From assembly GCF_009649845.1 (NCBI RefSeq), contig NZ_WJIE01000021.1:60727-124726 (forward strand): a DNA stretch of 64,000 nucleotides. Reading direction: 5' to 3'. Origin of the DNA: Polyangium spumosum. Its GTDB lineage: Bacteria > Myxococcota_A > Polyangia > Polyangiales > Polyangiaceae. Shown piece by piece: positions 40,713 through 49,031 of this stretch. The notes beneath the pieces were generated by a model. That model was not told the origin of the DNA and did not search any database. It saw only the letters and a program-made list of their open reading frames with translations. A program made the position numbers and the translations under genes. Every line of letters starts with the position of its first letter. The first letter of the stretch is position 1.

Positions 40713-40818
40713 CGCTTCGGTTCCATCCCGACCAACCGCTCGACCCCGCCCCGAGCCCCGCCCGGGCAAACGGTGCTTGCCTGTCCCGCCAGACCGAGCG
40801 TAACTTGGGGCGGTCCCC

Positions 40819-41871
40819 ATGCGCCGCCTCCTCCCGCTCGCCGCCGCGCTCTCGACGCTCGCCCTCGCGTCGAGCGCCGTTGCCGCGCCCAAGCACAAGA
40901 TCGCGTTTCGCCTCGACTATCACGCCCCGGACGCTTCGACGGGATGCCCCGACGCCGAGGAGCTCGCCTTGATGATGGCAGGCGAATTCGGATACTTGGT
41001 TGTCAGGAACGACGTCTCGGCCGTCCTTCGTGTCGACGTGCGCCGCGTCGGGAGGGACTTCGAGGCCGAGCTATCGGCCCCGGATCCTTCGGGCAACGGG
41101 AGGGAGTGGCACTACCGCACGGATAAGCAGGGGACTTGCCGCGAGCTCGCCTACGACGTGGCTTCCGTCGTGCGGATCGCGTTCGGCCCGCGCGCGTGGG
41201 GGAGCGAGACGCCTCCGCCCGTGCTTGCGGCGCCCCCCGAGATCGAGGTCGGCAGGCCGGAGATCCGCCCGCTGCCCGTTCGCATGCCGCAGTTCCTGGC
41301 CACGCTCGCCCCGGGATCCCAGGCTCCGACGGCCGGCACGACGTCCGAGGGGACGCCGTTCCAGGTGACAGCAGCCCTCGGGCCCGTCGTCTCCCCGCTT
41401 GGCCTGCCAAGCGTGGCCGTGGGGGGCCAGGGCATGGTGGAGGTTCGATGGCCGAGGTTCGCCCTCGCGGCGGACATGCGTGGAGTCGCCACGCCGGCCT
41501 CGGGCATCGGGCCCCGCGACGTCCCAGCGCGGACCTCCTTCTGGTCGGGAACGATCCTGCCATGCGCGAGGGCCAGCATCGTGGACATTTGCGGCGCCGC
41601 TGCGATCGGCCGCATGACGTTTCACCTCGAGCAGCCCGGATCGCTGAGCCTCTCCGATGGCTTGTTGGTGGGCTTCGGTGCGCGCCTCGCGGCTCGATGG
41701 AGCTTCGCTGAGCGGTACTCGCTTCTCTTCTTCGGTGAGGGGATCGCCGACGTGAGGAGCGTGGTCTTCGAGACCGTCAACCCCGACACGGATCAGACTC
41801 GAGAGGAGTGGAGAGCGCCGCCCGTGCGTCTCAGCCTCGGAGCCCTGTTTTCTATTGCATTGAGCGAGTAA
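40819..41871 (+). CDS. Secreted protein with C-terminal beta-barrel-like region (copy B)
   Basis: 350 aa with a strong Sec signal peptide (MRRLLPLAAALSTLALASSA). Residues 25-130 contain a compact mixed domain with CPDAEELALMMAGEF and an Asp/Arg-rich strand region. A Pro-rich linker follows, then about 190 strand-rich residues (VEVRWPRFALAADMRGVATP, GTILPCARASIVDICGAAAI, GFGARLAARWSFAERYSLLF). The last part resembles the end of 33817-35037, with a Cys pair in the same place. This copy has no TPR region. It is 13 bases before the lipoprotein gene, as in copy A. Confidence 0.72.
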   Translation: MRRLLPLAAALSTLALASSAVAAPKHKIAFRLDYHAPDASTGCPDAEELALMMAGEFGYLVVRNDVSAVLRVDVRRVGRDFEAELSAPDPSGNGREWHYRTDKQGTCRELAYDVASVVRIAFGPRAWGSETPPPVLAAPPEIEVGRPEIRPLPVRMPQFLATLAPGSQAPTAGTTSEGTPFQVTAALGPVVSPLGLPSVAVGGQGMVEVRWPRFALAADMRGVATPASGIGPRDVPARTSFWSGTILPCARASIVDICGAAAIGRMTFHLEQPGSLSLSDGLLVGFGARLAARWSFAERYSLLFFGEGIADVRSVVFETVNPDTDQTREEWRAPPVRLSLGALFSIALSE

Positions 41872-41884
41872 CACTGGAGTACCC

Positions 41885-43012
41885 ATGACGCCCCGCTTGC
41901 GAAAATCCGCTTTGATCGTGCCGCTGCTAGGACTCGCTTTCGGGTCGCTCTTGTCGGGATGCCCCGATGCGCGAAACGTCGCCGAGTTCTACGACGAGAC
42001 CGAGGACGCCGACGCCGACGCCGGCTCCGATGCTGGCGACGACGCGGGCGACGACGACGCGGGCCCAAGTACCAGCGGGGGGGACGGCGGATGCGAGCTC
42101 GTTTGCGAGGAGGACTGCGTTCCCCTTCGCCCGGGGGACTTCTCGTTTCCCCTCCTCGCCTGGATCGGCCCCGACGAGACTTCCGCGCCGCCGTGCCCCG
42201 ACGCCGCGCCCGTCGAGCAATTCGTCTGGCATGGCGACCCCATCGTGCCCCCTGCCGCGTGCGGGGAATGCACTTGCGGCCCCTCCTACGGAGCTTGCGC
42301 GCTCCCCTCGAGCATCGACGCCCACGCGGCGCCTTGCGCCTCCGCCGAGGGAGCCACCACGACGCCCACGGATCCCCCCAAGTATTGGGAGGGAGCTTGC
42401 GCGGCGGACAACGCGATCCCCGCCGAGACGTGCGGCACGAGCACGCCCTGCGTTCAGTCCGTGACCATCGGGCCGCTCGTGATCACGGACGAAGCGTGTT
42501 TCGCATCGGGCACCTCGACGGCCCCCTTCGATGCGCCATCCTGGGGAACGTTCGCCCGGCTTTGCGAAGGGATCACCCCGACCGGATACGCCGGATGCAG
42601 CGCCGCCGAGCTCTGCGTCCCCAAGGCGCCAGCGGGGTTTCGGCAATGCGTCCAGCGGACCGGGATCCACGACTGCCCCGCCGAGGGGTACTCGGAAAGG
42701 TTCGTCTTTTACGAAGATTTCGAGGACACCCGCGCATGCTCGGATTGTACGTGCGGCGCGCCCGACGGGAGCGCGTGCGTCTCGTCGCTCGCCATTCATG
42801 CAGACGCCGCATGCACGAGCCCGATCGTCACGGAGGACGTCTCATCCGACGGCCCCACGTGCCTCGACCTCGCGACGCCCGGCCAGGCCATCGGCGCGAA
42901 GAGCGCGACCGCGCCCGTCTACCGCCCCGGAACCTGCCAGGCCCAAGGGGGCGAGCTCCTCGGCGACGTCGAGCTCCTCGGGCCCCGCACCCTTTGCTGT
43001 CATGTCCCTTGA
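41885..43012 (+). CDS. Cysteine-rich lipoprotein (copy B)
   Basis: 375 aa. A signal peptide ends in a good lipobox (GSLLSGC), followed by a long Asp/Ala/Gly linker. The body has about 30 Cys in short clusters (CGECTCGPSYGAC, CSDCTCGAPDGSAC) and ends with LCCHVP. It is a paralog of 35040-36239 along its length, with shared YWEGACAADNAIPA-like and LATPGQAIGAKSATA-like blocks. It probably lies on the outer-membrane surface. It is followed 15 bases later by the ECF sigma gene, the reverse of copy A, in which the sigma gene comes first. Confidence 0.8.
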   Translation: MTPRLRKSALIVPLLGLAFGSLLSGCPDARNVAEFYDETEDADADAGSDAGDDAGDDDAGPSTSGGDGGCELVCEEDCVPLRPGDFSFPLLAWIGPDETSAPPCPDAAPVEQFVWHGDPIVPPAACGECTCGPSYGACALPSSIDAHAAPCASAEGATTTPTDPPKYWEGACAADNAIPAETCGTSTPCVQSVTIGPLVITDEACFASGTSTAPFDAPSWGTFARLCEGITPTGYAGCSAAELCVPKAPAGFRQCVQRTGIHDCPAEGYSERFVFYEDFEDTRACSDCTCGAPDGSACVSSLAIHADAACTSPIVTEDVSSDGPTCLDLATPGQAIGAKSATAPVYRPGTCQAQGGELLGDVELLGPRTLCCHVP

Positions 43013-43027
43013 TCGGAAGGTCTTCCC

Positions 43028-44041
43028 ATGAACGAGGATCGAAACCAGCGCCTTCAGCTCCTCGCGACGTACCAGCGCAAGATCGATCGCTGGCTCCGAA
43101 ACCGCCACGTCCCCGCGCAGGACATGCCCGATCTCTCCCATGACATCTACGTCCGGACCCTTCACCAGCTCGAGGGGAAGGAGATCACGGACAAGCTCGG
43201 CGGGCTCTTGCACCTCAACATGCGGAGCGTCGTCTCGGAGTACCGCGAGCGCGGCAAGACGCGGAACAAGGCGGCCCCGCTCATCGAGATCGAGTTCGAA
43301 GACGCGGGCCCTTCGGATCCCGAACAAGAGGCTTACGAGCGGCAGAAGATCAAGACCCTCGAAGCCATCCTGTCGAAGCTCCCGACGCGACAGCAAGAGT
43401 TTGTCCGCGCGAGGCACCTCGACGGGTTGCCCGCGGCTGAGATCGCCGAGAGCTTCGGCGTTTCCTCCGCGACTGTCTTCCGGGAGCTCGCCGCCGCGCT
43501 CGCCGCGCTTCGCCGCGAGCTCGAACGCGTCGGAATCACGAGCCCTCTCGTCCTTCCGTTCCATTCGCAGGACATCAGGCACGAGGGGAGCGCGGGCGAG
43601 GCATGGTCGAGCGCCACCGAGCCGCGCCGCGAGAAGGACCACCGCGGCTGGCTCCACGTGCCGACGTTCCTCGGCGGAGCCGCCGCTGGCGCGATCGTCG
43701 TCTACCTCCTCCTCCATCGCGCCATGACGCTCGCCGAGCTCCCGCCGATTGTCCTGAACGTCGCCGCGACGAGCGCAGACACCATGCCCGCGGGCGTCTT
43801 CGAGCAGCTCGCGCCGCCGGTCTGTCCGGAGCCTGTCGCGCCGTCGTGCCCTCCCCCGTCGAGCCCCGCGCCCGAGGCCGGCCAGCCGAAGATCAACCCG
43901 AAGCCCCGCTTCGTCGCTCAGGCGTGCAACCTCGCCCTGGAGCGAGGCGACCACGAGGAGGCGAAGCGGATTTGTCCCCTCGCCACGGGAGGCTTCGGCG
44001 CCCTGATCGCCGAGCAAGAGGCCAACCGCCCGAGGGAGTAG
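43028..44041 (+). CDS. ECF-type sigma factor with transmembrane C-terminal extension (copy B)
   Basis: 337 aa. Region 2 reads MPDLSHDIYVRTLHQLEGKE with LGGLLHLNMRSVVSEYRERG. Region 4 reads AILSKLPTRQQEFVRARHLD and GLPAAEIAESFGVSSATVFR, an acceptable HTH. After about residue 195 there is one transmembrane helix (FLGGAAAGAIVVYLLLHRAM) and about 100 residues with a Cys/Pro-rich segment and QACNLALERGDHEEAKRICP. A sigma factor carrying its own membrane anchor could be held at the membrane and released by a signal; that is inference. It is coupled to the lipoprotein gene upstream. Confidence 0.85.
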   Translation: MNEDRNQRLQLLATYQRKIDRWLRNRHVPAQDMPDLSHDIYVRTLHQLEGKEITDKLGGLLHLNMRSVVSEYRERGKTRNKAAPLIEIEFEDAGPSDPEQEAYERQKIKTLEAILSKLPTRQQEFVRARHLDGLPAAEIAESFGVSSATVFRELAAALAALRRELERVGITSPLVLPFHSQDIRHEGSAGEAWSSATEPRREKDHRGWLHVPTFLGGAAAGAIVVYLLLHRAMTLAELPPIVLNVAATSADTMPAGVFEQLAPPVCPEPVAPSCPPPSSPAPEAGQPKINPKPRFVAQACNLALERGDHEEAKRICPLATGGFGALIAEQEANRPRE

Positions 44042-44310
44042 GCGAGCTCTCCGGCGTTTTTCACCTCGCATGACGATTTGTTGAGAGCCGGAGCCGCGTC
44101 GACCTCATTCCATGGTTGAGGACGCGACGACGAAGCCGCCGCGCGCAACCCTTCCCACTTACGGGCGACCAAAGGGCCAGCGCGGACGCCTCAGCGTCGA
44201 CTTCTCATTTCGCCCCACGTCGTGGCTTGGCGCTGGGTGTGCTCCATTCGCGGGCCAAGTGTGTGTTGCACATCCAGCGTCAAGCCATGGCTCCCACGCT
44301 GGGAGGATTC

Positions 44311-45012
44311 ATGGCCACCCATCCATTCGCCACGGCCGAGGCCGCGGACGAAGACGCCGAACCTACGCTCGTCGCGGCCCGAGTCGCCGAGCCCCCGCCG
44401 TCCGGCATTCGCGCGAGCACGCCGCCGGGCGACGATCGGGATACCCTGTTCGATCCGGCGTGTATCCCGCCGAATACGCCCATTCGCCGCGCCGCGCGTT
44501 TCTTGCTCTGGATCCCCGTGTCCTTGTGGCGCGCCCTGCGGAGGTTCGGCCAGCGCTTGGCCGAGAGGCTCGATCCGCCGCCATTGCGGACGCTCCTCCC
44601 GCCGCCGCCGCCCCTTCATCGGGGAGCACTCCGCCAGGACGACCTCGGAGAGCACCTCCTCAACAACCTTTTTCGAATCTCGCCCGCCTACGTGCGCGCA
44701 GCCGTTCACGTTTCCAGGCTGGTTCAGGAGATCCAGTCGTACCCAGCCCAGGAGCGCCTTACCTGGTTCGCGCACTTCGCGCTGTCACGCATGTGCGCCA
44801 CGAGCGACGGGCCCGTACCCATTGCGTGGATCCGGGCCCGCATGCCCGAGGCCCTTCGATCCGAGGTGACCCGCGCTCTCGAGCAGCTCGAGGAGGAGGG
44901 GATCATCACGCTCCTTTCCCGAGAAACCGAGGATCCGGCCGTCGTCGCCGGGGGAATTTCGAACGCGGTTCGAGGCCGGCTCACGCACGCGGAGCTCCTT
45001 CGAGACCTGTAA
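44311..45012 (+). CDS. Small helical, winged-helix-like protein (copy B)
   Basis: 233 aa from ATG 44311, preceded by a strong GGGAGGA; the frame is open upstream to 44116 but without a good start. After a disordered Pro/Ala region (1-65), residues 66-85 are hydrophobic and basic (RRAARFLLWIPVSLWRALRR). A helical domain follows (LLNNLFRISPAYVRAAVHVS, WFAHFALSRMCATSDGPVPI) and ends in LRSEVTRALEQLEEEGIITL. It is homologous to 36585-37208 in order and spacing. The closing block resembles a winged-helix end. Function unknown. Confidence 0.72.
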   Translation: MATHPFATAEAADEDAEPTLVAARVAEPPPSGIRASTPPGDDRDTLFDPACIPPNTPIRRAARFLLWIPVSLWRALRRFGQRLAERLDPPPLRTLLPPPPPLHRGALRQDDLGEHLLNNLFRISPAYVRAAVHVSRLVQEIQSYPAQERLTWFAHFALSRMCATSDGPVPIAWIRARMPEALRSEVTRALEQLEEEGIITLLSRETEDPAVVAGGISNAVRGRLTHAELLRDL

Positions 45013-45042
45013 CCATCGCCCAATAACAGGAGAGATCAGACA

Positions 45043-45312
45043 ATGCAGGACCCGAGCGTTCGACCCCCAAACACGCCTAGCAACGACGTGGACGCCATTT
45101 TGCCGACCGAGCTCGCGTTCGGCTCGGACGGCTGCATCTACATCAACGCGAATAGCCTGCCTGCCGACATGCGGGAAGGCCGCCCCCTATTCCAGGGGTA
45201 CGCGCTGACGCCCGAGGAGGCGGCGCACGCGATGGAGGCCATCCACATGCTCGCCTTGAATGTCACCGTCGAAGTCTTGAAAGCGGCCCGGGAGAGCAGC
45301 GGGAAGAAATGA
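45043..45312 (+). CDS. Small 'SDG-IY...GYALT' protein, single unit (copy B)
   Basis: 89 aa with a good AGGAGA ribosome-binding site. It carries one copy of the unit doubled in 37241-37573: PTELAFGSDGCIYINANSLP, then PLFQGYALTPEEAAHAMEAI and LALNVTVEVL. It follows the helical protein at 30 bases, as its homolog does in copy A. No signal peptide. Function unknown. Confidence 0.72.
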   Translation: MQDPSVRPPNTPSNDVDAILPTELAFGSDGCIYINANSLPADMREGRPLFQGYALTPEEAAHAMEAIHMLALNVTVEVLKAARESSGKK

Positions 45313-45336
45313 CCCGCTGCCCTCCCCATCCCGCCG

Positions 45337-45678
45337 CTACGTCGCCGCCTCCCGATACCGCCGCACCAGCTCCGCCCCGACCCGCAGACGGACCGCCCAG
45401 CCGCCGAGCAGCGTTCCGAGCGCGGGATTCCCGTCCGCCATCATCACCGCCGCCGCTTCGAGCTCATCCGCGACCGTCGCCACGACGCCCTCGATCGGAT
45501 GCTCGTCCCCTCGCGCGAGGCCGCGGACCAGGAGGTCCGGGAGCGTCGCCCGACGAATACCATCCGGCGCGTAGTTCGTGAGCTCTTCCGCGCTGGGAGC
45601 CGAGAGACCCACCGCGGAAAGGCGTGCGTCCTCGCCTTCCGAGGGATTTCGTTCCGAAGTCAAGCCTTTTGCCGTCAT
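45337..45678 (-). CDS. Small hypothetical protein
   Basis: 113 aa from ATG 45678. The N-terminal third is disordered. The C-terminal part (IEGVVATVADELEAAAVMMA and LGGWAVRLRVGAELVRRYRE) looks helical and well folded. I do not recognise it. It is convergent with the small gene at 45043-45312 (24 bases between the stops) and divergent from the HNH gene, sharing a 200-base upstream region with it. Confidence 0.6.
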   Translation of the reverse strand: MTAKGLTSERNPSEGEDARLSAVGLSAPSAEELTNYAPDGIRRATLPDLLVRGLARGDEHPIEGVVATVADELEAAAVMMADGNPALGTLLGGWAVRLRVGAELVRRYREAAT

Positions 45679-45747
45679 GCCTCCTCGCTTCCAACGGGCG
45701 ACCGAGGGGGATCCTACGGGGGTTGGTGGCCATCAGGCAATCCCCCG

Positions 45748-45768
45748 ATCGGACATATACCGTCCGAT
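45748..45768. promoter_or_regulatory. Operator-like palindrome between divergent genes
   Basis: Perfect seven-base arms ATCGGAC and GTCCGAT flank an AT-rich seven-base spacer (ATATACC). It lies in the 202-base region between the divergent small gene (45678) and the HNH gene (45881), a normal place for a dimeric repressor site. No regulator gene adjoins it. Confidence 0.5.
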
Positions 45769-45880
45769 GCGCCTGGTTTCCCGGGATCCTGGGCTCGCGG
45801 GCCCCGTGGTCTTCGAGAGATTCGCGGGCGAGCAAATTTCCCTTGACGCCCGCAGGAAATCGCAATCAACCCGGGATCCG

Positions 45881-46447
45881 ATGCCTCCCCCCGAGCCCGG
45901 TGCACCCCGACGAACCGTGAGCGATCTGCTCCGTTGGTCCTATGCGAACCTCGCCATGGCGCACGCGGCGCTCGTCGAGGGAGCGACGAGGTACGCGCCG
46001 CGCCACTACGCGATCCGTTCCAAGATCCACGCAGGCCTTCGCGATGGGACCATGAGCATCGGGCCGCTCGCCGATGACGAGCGCTTGAAGCTCGTTCTCC
46101 CGATCGCGTGCTGCTACTGCGGCGCCCGCGAGAACCTGACCACCGATCACTTGATCGCCACCAGCCGAGGCGGCCCCGACGCAGGCGATAACCTCGTCTG
46201 GGCTTGCCGATCGTGCAACAGCGCGAAGGGCGCGCGTGATGCCCTCGCGTGGCTCGAACGACGAGGCGAGTTCCCGCCGCTGCTCCTTCTTCGCCGCTAC
46301 CTGAAGCTCGCGTTCCAGTTGTGCGCGCCGCTGGGAGCCCTCGAGCAGGCGCCCGAGGAGGCGCCCCAGCTCCCGATCGAGCTCGCGCGCGTGCCGCAGA
46401 AGTACCCCGCGCCGAGCGAGCTTCGGCTTTGGGTCACGCCGTTGTGA
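45881..46447 (+). CDS. HNH endonuclease
   Basis: 188 aa from ATG 45881 (MPPPEPGAPRRTVSDLLRWS); earlier in-frame starts run through the palindrome region and are unlikely. The HNH core is complete: CCYCGARENLTTDHLIATSR, then GGPDAGDNLVWACRSCNSAK. It has two CxxC zinc pairs, DH as the general base pair, and N and a C-terminal metal ligand. Helices before and after the core complete the fold. Stand-alone HNH proteins of this kind occur in phages, mobile elements and defence loci. It lies next to the prophage region but reads the other way. Confidence 0.82.
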   Translation: MPPPEPGAPRRTVSDLLRWSYANLAMAHAALVEGATRYAPRHYAIRSKIHAGLRDGTMSIGPLADDERLKLVLPIACCYCGARENLTTDHLIATSRGGPDAGDNLVWACRSCNSAKGARDALAWLERRGEFPPLLLLRRYLKLAFQLCAPLGALEQAPEEAPQLPIELARVPQKYPAPSELRLWVTPL

Positions 46448-46495
46448 TCGCAGGGCACGCGACCGCCAGCGGACCGGATCGAGCGTGTGGTTGGA

Positions 46496-47137
46496 TCACG
46501 GAACGCCGATCCACTCGGCCGGATCGATCTGGAATTCGTCCTCCGCCCAGCGCTTCGCATCGTCCTCGGTCGTCGCTTCCTCCCCACGGCCGGTGATGAG
46601 GATGCTCCCGTTCTCGTGCCCCTCGGGGTAGCGGAAGCGCAGGAAGTGCAGGGGCTCGGGCTTGTACTGGACTACTTCGATTCTCAGGGGTGGCGGCAGC
46701 AAACGATCGTGACCTACGACGCTTCGCTTGCCCGTGGGTGCGTGACGTGCGGCGAGGCCCGCATAGCAGAGGGTTGCAGGCCGCAGCTTCCGATACTTTT
46801 CGATGAGCTCGAAGAAAACTTCGAGCGGCTCTTGGTCCTTTGAATGCTCGGTGATTGCATGCGCCCATCCGAGGGACATCGACCACCGTTTCCGCAGTCG
46901 CAACCAGGATGAAAAGTGGCCGCCCATCTCCGGTACGCCCTCGTCTACGTGATGAACGCCCAGGGCTATCCCGTAGCCGTAAACAAGGCGCTCCAATTCG
47001 CGCAACGAGCGGTCTTGTATCCACATCCCGGGTCGCTGGCGAACCTGATCCAACCAGTCGAAGACGTTGCGAGGTACCGGGCGCTCATAGAGTCGCCGCT
47101 GGTCGATGTCGGTTGGCATAGGTTCGCGATCATGCAC
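46496..47137 (-). CDS. Unknown protein with 'RPGMW' motif, possible accessory (moron) gene of the prophage
   Basis: 213 aa; the start could also be Met7. Early in the protein is FDWLDQVRQRPGMWIQDRSL followed by ELERLVYGYGIAL. I recall this block from small bacterial proteins often found beside toxin or phage genes, but I cannot name the family. The rest is mixed alpha/beta (LHFLRFRYPEGHENGSILIT). It is the last gene on the minus strand after the tail genes, separated from the tail-fibre gene by about 85 bases, so it may be cargo of the prophage. Confidence 0.6.
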   Translation of the reverse strand: MHDREPMPTDIDQRRLYERPVPRNVFDWLDQVRQRPGMWIQDRSLRELERLVYGYGIALGVHHVDEGVPEMGGHFSSWLRLRKRWSMSLGWAHAITEHSKDQEPLEVFFELIEKYRKLRPATLCYAGLAARHAPTGKRSVVGHDRLLPPPLRIEVVQYKPEPLHFLRFRYPEGHENGSILITGRGEEATTEDDAKRWAEDEFQIDPAEWIGVP

Positions 47138-47221
47138 CAGGGCGCCTTACCGTTCAACTCCAGCCACCACTCGCCGCCCCTGACGCTGCATGCCCCCGAG
47201 GTGGGAGGATCCGTCCCCCGA

Positions 47222-48265
47222 CTACCAGATCACCTGCGAAACGCTCCCACCCCAAGCCGTAGGCCGCCACCTCGCCCCCGTCCCATCATCGAAATGCGTG
47301 AACTCCGCCCACGCTTGGCCGTTCGGCGGAAACCCGACCATCGCGCTATCCTGCCGCCGGAACAGCGCCCCGAAGCCCGAGATCGCGGTCCGCACGACGC
47401 GGACGCGCCTCGCGCCCCCCGAGGGTTCCGCGAGCGTGTAGGTCCGTGCTCCCGTCAGCATCGGCAGGAGGAAGACGTTTGCCGTGTTCGCATCGAGCAC
47501 CGTGTCCGCATTCGGCGCATTCGCGAAGATCGTATCCTGCGTTCCTGATTTGAAAGTGACCGGCCCCGCGAACGTAACCGGCCCCGTGAACGTGTCCCCG
47601 GCGAGCGCCGCCTTCGTCTTCCCGAGCTTGTCCACCGCCTGTATCAGGCCGACGAGGGCCGAGCGGACGCTTCCCGTCGGGATCGCGCCATGCTCGAAGA
47701 AGCCGACCCGCGACGCCCCATCATCGATCGTCCCCGTCCCCGTCGCCGTCCCGCTCGGGAGGCCGAGGATCGCCGCCGCCGTTCCGCTCGCCGAGAGCGA
47801 CGAGCTCGCGCCCAACGTCTTCGACATGAGCACGAGCCGTGATTCATCATCGAGCCCGGCGTCCTTGTTCTTGGGTGCGCCCGCCTTGATCTGCTGCACG
47901 ATGTCCGCTGATGTCATCGGCGCCGCGAATTGGACCAGCTCCGCCGGGCCCGAGTCCTCGCCGAGGAGCAGGGTCTTCCCGTCGAGCAGCCCCCCCGGCC
48001 CGAGCTCGCCGGTAGGGTTCGTCTCGGCGTCATATTGCGTGAACACGGACAGCCGCTTCGACCCGAGGAGCGTAGCCCGCGTCCCGTTCGCCACGCTGGC
48101 GAGCTCCGCGCGCGCTCGACCGATCGCATCGAGGAGGTACGCCGTCCGATCCGCGAGGCGGACCAGGCCGAGACGGTAGAGGGATTCGTGATTGACGAGC
48201 TCCCCGTCGTTCAGCATGCGAACGAAGGCATGGAAGACGAGGGAACCCATGAAATCATAAGCCAT
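47222..48265 (-). CDS. Phage tail-fibre/tail-associated structural protein
   Basis: 347 aa from ATG 48265 (MAYDFMGSLVFHAFVRMLND), just inside the 3' end of the upstream tail gene. Residues 80-180 contain a domain also present twice in the sheath protein (GPGGLLDGKTLLLGEDSG, LVLMSKTLGASSSLSASG, AAILGLPSGTATG). The second half has a repetitive beta region (TFTGPVTFAGPVTFKSGTQD) like a fibre shaft and a beta-rich C-terminal end. It is the last gene of the tail operon, the usual place for fibre genes. The receptor specificity is unknown. Confidence 0.72.
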   Translation of the reverse strand: MAYDFMGSLVFHAFVRMLNDGELVNHESLYRLGLVRLADRTAYLLDAIGRARAELASVANGTRATLLGSKRLSVFTQYDAETNPTGELGPGGLLDGKTLLLGEDSGPAELVQFAAPMTSADIVQQIKAGAPKNKDAGLDDESRLVLMSKTLGASSSLSASGTAAAILGLPSGTATGTGTIDDGASRVGFFEHGAIPTGSVRSALVGLIQAVDKLGKTKAALAGDTFTGPVTFAGPVTFKSGTQDTIFANAPNADTVLDANTANVFLLPMLTGARTYTLAEPSGGARRVRVVRTAISGFGALFRRQDSAMVGFPPNGQAWAEFTHFDDGTGARWRPTAWGGSVSQVIW

Positions 48266-49016
48266 TACCGCCTCCATCGATGTCGTAACCGCCGCCGAGC
48301 CGGAAGGGCATCGTCATTTCCCCGAGCATGTTCGCCGCGCCGATCGGCCAGAACGCCGCCCCGCTCCCTTCGGACCCGCCGAGCTTGAAGCCGAGCTCGA
48401 GCCCGAGGCCGAGGATCGGAGCGTCCCGGAAACGAAGGATCACGTGGACGGGGTAGCCATGCGCGTCCTTCCACTTGAGGATTTGCCGCTTGATGGCCCG
48501 CACTTGTGCCACGGTCGCCGAGCTACCGAGCGTTGGATACCCCAGCAGGAAGGGCATTCGCAGCGGCTCGAGCCCGAGCTTCCCGAAATCCGGGCCGAGG
48601 ACGACCCAGAAACGCGAATACCAGGCCCCCTCAGCGAAGCGCCCTTGCCAATCCTCGATCACCAGGACATCCGGGAGCCCGAAGGCCCGCAGGCTTTCCT
48701 CGATGGCCCTCGCGGTCCCCGCCCTTTGATGCGTCTCCCAGGCCTTTTCCAGGCGTGCGAGGTACGCTTCGTCCGTCTCCCCTTCGAAGCGTTCGACGTC
48801 GAAGCCCTGCCCCTGCAAGCGCAGCGCATCGGGCGGCCCCAGTCCAGGCCAGCGCGCCTTGATCGCGGCGCGCAGCTCCTCCAGCGTGGCGTCCTTCGTC
48901 TCGCCGAGCAAAGCGAGGAAGGCTTGCGCGTTCGGGCCGCGGAGCCATTCCGCGTCGGTCCATTGCCCCCCGTCCGGAATGTTGCCGCGCTGTAGCTCTC
49001 GAAACTCGTCGGCCAT
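48255..49016 (-). CDS. Phage tail protein I-like (baseplate) protein
   Basis: 253 aa. The position right after baseplate J and the composition fit the P2 gpI-type tail proteins. The N-terminal region has repeated helices (LEELRAAIKARWPGLGPPDA, AYLARLEKAWETHQRAGTAR). The middle holds VVLGPDFGKLGLEPL and a long IKRQILKWKDAHGYPVHVIL block, similar to the 'QVRAIKRQILKWK...VILR' stretch common to these proteins. The Gly-rich end would contact the fibre. Its stop overlaps the start region of the fibre gene. Confidence 0.68.
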   Translation of the reverse strand: MADEFRELQRGNIPDGGQWTDAEWLRGPNAQAFLALLGETKDATLEELRAAIKARWPGLGPPDALRLQGQGFDVERFEGETDEAYLARLEKAWETHQRAGTARAIEESLRAFGLPDVLVIEDWQGRFAEGAWYSRFWVVLGPDFGKLGLEPLRMPFLLGYPTLGSSATVAQVRAIKRQILKWKDAHGYPVHVILRFRDAPILGLGLELGFKLGGSEGSGAAFWPIGAANMLGEMTMPFRLGGGYDIDGGGNGL

Positions 49017-49031
49017 GCGTCCTCGGTTCGA

